Source: Enteractinococcus helveticum
GTDB lineage: Bacteria > Actinomycetota > Actinomycetes > Actinomycetales > Micrococcaceae
Assembly: GCF_020742345.1 (NCBI RefSeq)
Contig: NZ_DYXC01000020.1
Location: forward strand, 1-14,711
Direction of reading: 5' to 3'
DNA length: 14,711 nucleotides
Shown here: one piece after another, positions 12,435-14,711 of the stretch
Position numbering within the stretch: the first letter of the stretch is position 1
How the letters are laid out: every line of letters begins with the position of its first letter
Notes under the pieces: generated by a model
What the model saw: the letters and a program-made list of their open reading frames with translations, nothing else
Database searches by the model: none
What the model was told of the DNA's origin: nothing
Position numbers and translations under genes: made by a program

Positions 12435-13943
12435 TTAGGTGTTCTCCAGCCCGAGCTTTTCTGCGAGCAATTGCCGCACCCGCCCGGCATCGGCCTTACC
12501 ACCGGTGGCCTGCATGACCGGCCCAATGAGCGCACCGATCGCCTGGGTTTTGCCGGCTTGAACTTTTGCTACCACATCTGGGTTTGAGGCAATCGAAACA
12601 TCAATCGCCGCGGTAAGTGCGGCGTCATCGGAGACGACCGCCAGCGAATGCGCGGCGACCACCTCGGCCGGACTGCCCTCGCCGGCGGCCACCTGCCCGA
12701 GCACCTGGCGGGCCAGGCGGTCATTGATCGTGCCGGCGGTGATCAGGGTTTCAAGCTCGACCACATGTTGCGGGGTGATACCCAGCTGGGTGATATCGAC
12801 ATTGGCGGCATGTGCCAGGCGGGCGATTTCACCCAGCCACCATTTCCCGGCGGCCGCTGGCGAAGCCCCGGCGGTAATGGTCTGTTCGACAATATCCAGG
12901 GCATCGGCGTTGACGATATCCCGGAATACCGCATCCGATAATCCCCATTGAGCTTTGAGCCGGCGACGACGATCCGCGGGCAGTTCGGGAAGTTGGGCGG
13001 CCATCCGGTCCAGCCAGGCCTGATCCACCACGATGGGAACCAGGTCGGGTTCGGGGAAGTACCGGTAATCATCGGCATCGGATTTGGTTCGGCCCGGCGT
13101 CGTCGTCCGAGTTTCTTCCTGCCAGTGCCGGGTCTGCTGGACGACCGGCTCGCCTGCGCTCAAGATTGCGGCCTGACGGCGAATTTCGTACTCCACCGCA
13201 TGACCGATCGCGCGCAGCGAGTTCACGTTTTTAGTTTCGGTGCGGATCCCAAAGTGTTTGGCGCCCTTGGGCATCAACGACACGTTGGCATCACAACGCA
13301 GGTTACCGCGTTCCATGCGGGCATCCGAAATCCCCAGGGCCAGCACAATATCGCGGATGGTTTGGACATAGGCGCGGGCCAGTTCCGGGGCACGGTCCCC
13401 GGCACCTGGAATCGGTTTCGACACGATCTCAATGAGAGGCACCCCGGCACGGTTGAGATCCACCAGCGCGTGTGAGGCCGCATGAATACGGCCGGATTCG
13501 CCCACGTGGGTTAGCTTGCCGGCGTCCTCTTCTAAGTGGGCGCGTTCGATATCTACCCGAAATACGGTGCCGTCGTCCAGTTCGACGTCCACCCAACCGT
13601 TCTGAGCGATGGCCTGTTCGTACTGGGAGGTCTGAAAGTTCTTGGGCAGATCCGGATAGAAATAGTGTTTACGCGCAAATTCCGAGCGCGGCGCAATGGT
13701 GCAATGCAACGCCAACCCGAGTTTGATCGCGGATTCGACCGCGGTGCGATTGACCACCGGCAGCACGCCCGGCATGCCAAGATCCACCTCGGTCACGTTC
13801 GTATTTGGCTCATCACCGAAGGCATTGGGGGCTTGCGAGAACATTTTGGTTGCCGTATTGAGTTCCACGTGGATTTCAAACCCGAGCACCGGATCAAATT
13901 GCGCCACAGCATCGGTAAAGGGCAGCATGGTCGTTGCGGTCAT
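12435..13943 (-). CDS. gatB: Aspartyl/glutamyl-tRNA(Asn/Gln) amidotransferase subunit B
   Basis: A 502-residue protein, the usual GatB length. GatB binds the misacylated tRNA and activates its carboxylate, using ammonia from GatA, to form Gln-tRNA(Gln) or Asn-tRNA(Asn). Visible: FEIHVELNTATKMF (22-35), YFYPDLPKNFQTSQY (94-108), HLEEDAGKL (136-144), the family signature DLNRAGVPLIEIVSKP (162-177), NLRCDANVS (214-222), RTETKNVNS (234-242), DYRYFPEPDL (292-301), and a C-terminal tail domain (about 355-500) of the GatB/Yqey type. The start overlaps the gatA stop by 4 bases (ATGA) and is preceded by AAGGAG 7 nt upstream, so translation is coupled to gatA. gatC is not visible and should lie upstream of gatA. 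Confidence 0.97.
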   Translation of the reverse strand: MTATTMLPFTDAVAQFDPVLGFEIHVELNTATKMFSQAPNAFGDEPNTNVTEVDLGMPGVLPVVNRTAVESAIKLGLALHCTIAPRSEFARKHYFYPDLPKNFQTSQYEQAIAQNGWVDVELDDGTVFRVDIERAHLEEDAGKLTHVGESGRIHAASHALVDLNRAGVPLIEIVSKPIPGAGDRAPELARAYVQTIRDIVLALGISDARMERGNLRCDANVSLMPKGAKHFGIRTETKNVNSLRAIGHAVEYEIRRQAAILSAGEPVVQQTRHWQEETRTTTPGRTKSDADDYRYFPEPDLVPIVVDQAWLDRMAAQLPELPADRRRRLKAQWGLSDAVFRDIVNADALDIVEQTITAGASPAAAGKWWLGEIARLAHAANVDITQLGITPQHVVELETLITAGTINDRLARQVLGQVAAGEGSPAEVVAAHSLAVVSDDAALTAAIDVSIASNPDVVAKVQAGKTQAIGALIGPVMQATGGKADAGRVRQLLAEKLGLENT

Positions 13944-14711
13944 GAACGAGCTCCTTGTACGCGCGGAACCTCGGGGGCGAGGTCGTAAAACGGTTGGCCA
14001 AGATCGGCCTCGATCAGCGACTCAACGGCCGCGGCCACCCGGTAGATCCTGGCATCGGATTTCGCCGGGCCTTGAATGTGTAAACCGACCGGCAGGCCAT
14101 GTTCAGCGGTGCCACCCGGAATCGAGATCGCCGGAATCCCCGCCAGATTGGCCGGAATAGTGACGACGTCGTTGAGATACATACTCAACGGGTTCTCCAA
14201 TTGATCACCCAGGCGCACGGCCACCGTTGGCGTCGTCGGGGAAATCATGACGTCAACGTGTTCAAAGGCACGCTGCAGATCCTTGATGACCAGGGTGCGA
14301 ACCCGTTGCGCGGTGCCATAGTAGGCATCCACATACCCGGCCGACAGCGCGAACGTGCCCAGGATGATGCGGCGCTTAGCCTCATCACCAAAACCCGCGG
14401 CGCGCGTGGCGGCCATCACCTCGGCCACGGTGCCACCGCCTGCGGGAACCACCCGGTTGCCGTAGCGCACCCCGTCAAAGCGCGCCAAATTCGACGACAC
14501 CTCCGAGGGCACAATCAAATAATAGGCGTGCAGGGCATAGGGCATGTGCGGGCATTCGACCGTGGTAATCTCAGCGCCCGCCGCGCGCAACATGTCCAAG
14601 GTTTCCTGGAATGTCTCCCAGATACCGTCGGTAAAACCCGGACCCTGCAATTCTTGCAGCACCCCGATGCGCAGCCCAGTTAAGTCGTGACGCTTGGTCG
14701 CCTCCAGCAGC
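13940..14711 (-). CDS. gatA: Aspartyl/glutamyl-tRNA(Asn/Gln) amidotransferase subunit A, C-terminal part
   Basis: The gene runs off the right edge; the last 256 residues, about half of a ~500-residue GatA, are visible. The visible reading begins at the edge with LLEATKRHDLTGLRIGVLQE, a standard internal GatA segment, so the GTG at 14660-14662 is not a true start. Recognisable: SSNLARFDGVRYG, KRRIILGTFALSAGYVDAYY, AQRVRTLV, ISPTTPT, MYLNDVVTIPANLAG and GLPVGLHIQGP, all conserved parts of the amidase fold of GatA. GatA hydrolyses glutamine to supply ammonia to GatB; the catalytic Ser-cisSer-Lys lies in the part outside the window. The stop overlaps the gatB start (TGA within ATGA). The gene ends with a short tail, PRVQGARS, unlike the conserved core. 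Confidence 0.96.
   Translation of the reverse strand, partial: LLEATKRHDLTGLRIGVLQELQGPGFTDGIWETFQETLDMLRAAGAEITTVECPHMPYALHAYYLIVPSEVSSNLARFDGVRYGNRVVPAGGGTVAEVMAATRAAGFGDEAKRRIILGTFALSAGYVDAYYGTAQRVRTLVIKDLQRAFEHVDVMISPTTPTVAVRLGDQLENPLSMYLNDVVTIPANLAGIPAISIPGGTAEHGLPVGLHIQGPAKSDARIYRVAAAVESLIEADLGQPFYDLAPEVPRVQGARS
13951..13956 (-). promoter_or_regulatory. gatB: Ribosome-binding site of gatB inside gatA
   Basis: AAGGAG on the minus strand, 7 nt before the gatB ATG, lies inside the last codons of gatA. It fits the ATGA stop-start overlap and fixes the gatB start. Confidence 0.8.

Noticed and set aside
12948..13475. Plus-strand open frame opposite gatB
   Set aside because: It lies wholly antisense to a gene with conserved signatures and shows no motif of its own.
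1..14711. CRISPR arrays, tRNA or rRNA genes, insertion sequences, integrase or phage genes
   Set aside because: No repeat-spacer pattern, cloverleaf, transposase motif or terminal inverted repeats were seen; the HNH fragment alone does not imply a mobile element.

Overview
The window looks like ordinary chromosome from a moderately GC-rich actinobacterium. A Micrococcales relative, perhaps Micrococcaceae, is my best guess. The clues are the HNH/13E12-type nuclease tail, the GatA-GatB order, the actinobacterial pyrimidine reductase plus flavin reductase pair, alanine- and acid-rich proteins, and several starts that look leaderless. I could run no search, so the taxon is an inference.

Layout. 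(1) At 3-200 (+) is the tail of an HNH nuclease gene. A strong hairpin at 260-300 separates it from a convergent minus-strand operon: metY-type O-acetylhomoserine sulfhydrylase (836-2128) followed by a CoA-binding-domain protein (314-826). (2) A 233-base divergent intergenic region (2129-2361) leads into a plus-strand block: GNAT acetyltransferase (2362-2820), a single-pass membrane protein of unknown function (2881-3636), an arylsulfotransferase-like lipoprotein (3679-5283) and a BetP-like BCCT osmolyte transporter (5342-7273). (3) From 7270 onward everything is on the minus strand. In transcription order from the right edge: gatA (partial), gatB, a stand-alone RibD-C-type reductase overlapping a flavin reductase-like gene, an acidic lipoprotein, an MFS metabolite transporter, and a DHA2-type MFS exporter. 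The exporter's stop codon is shared with the BCCT gene through a single CTAG.

How the genes work together. GatA-GatB amidate misacylated Glu-tRNA(Gln) and Asp-tRNA(Asn). MetY makes homocysteine by direct sulfhydrylation, and its CoA-binding partner is translationally coupled to it. The BCCT protein probably imports betaine for osmoprotection. The reductase/flavin reductase pair is translationally coupled and probably works as a redox couple of unknown substrate. The rest are transporters and surface lipoproteins with no obvious shared pathway.

I found no CRISPR array, RNA gene, insertion sequence or prophage, and no clear multi-gene novel system. The points most worth a second look are the reductase/flavin reductase pair, the MetY-CoA-binding coupling, the orphan membrane protein at 2881, the shared CTAG stop, and a recurring leaderless promoter layout with palindromes embedded in the promoters.
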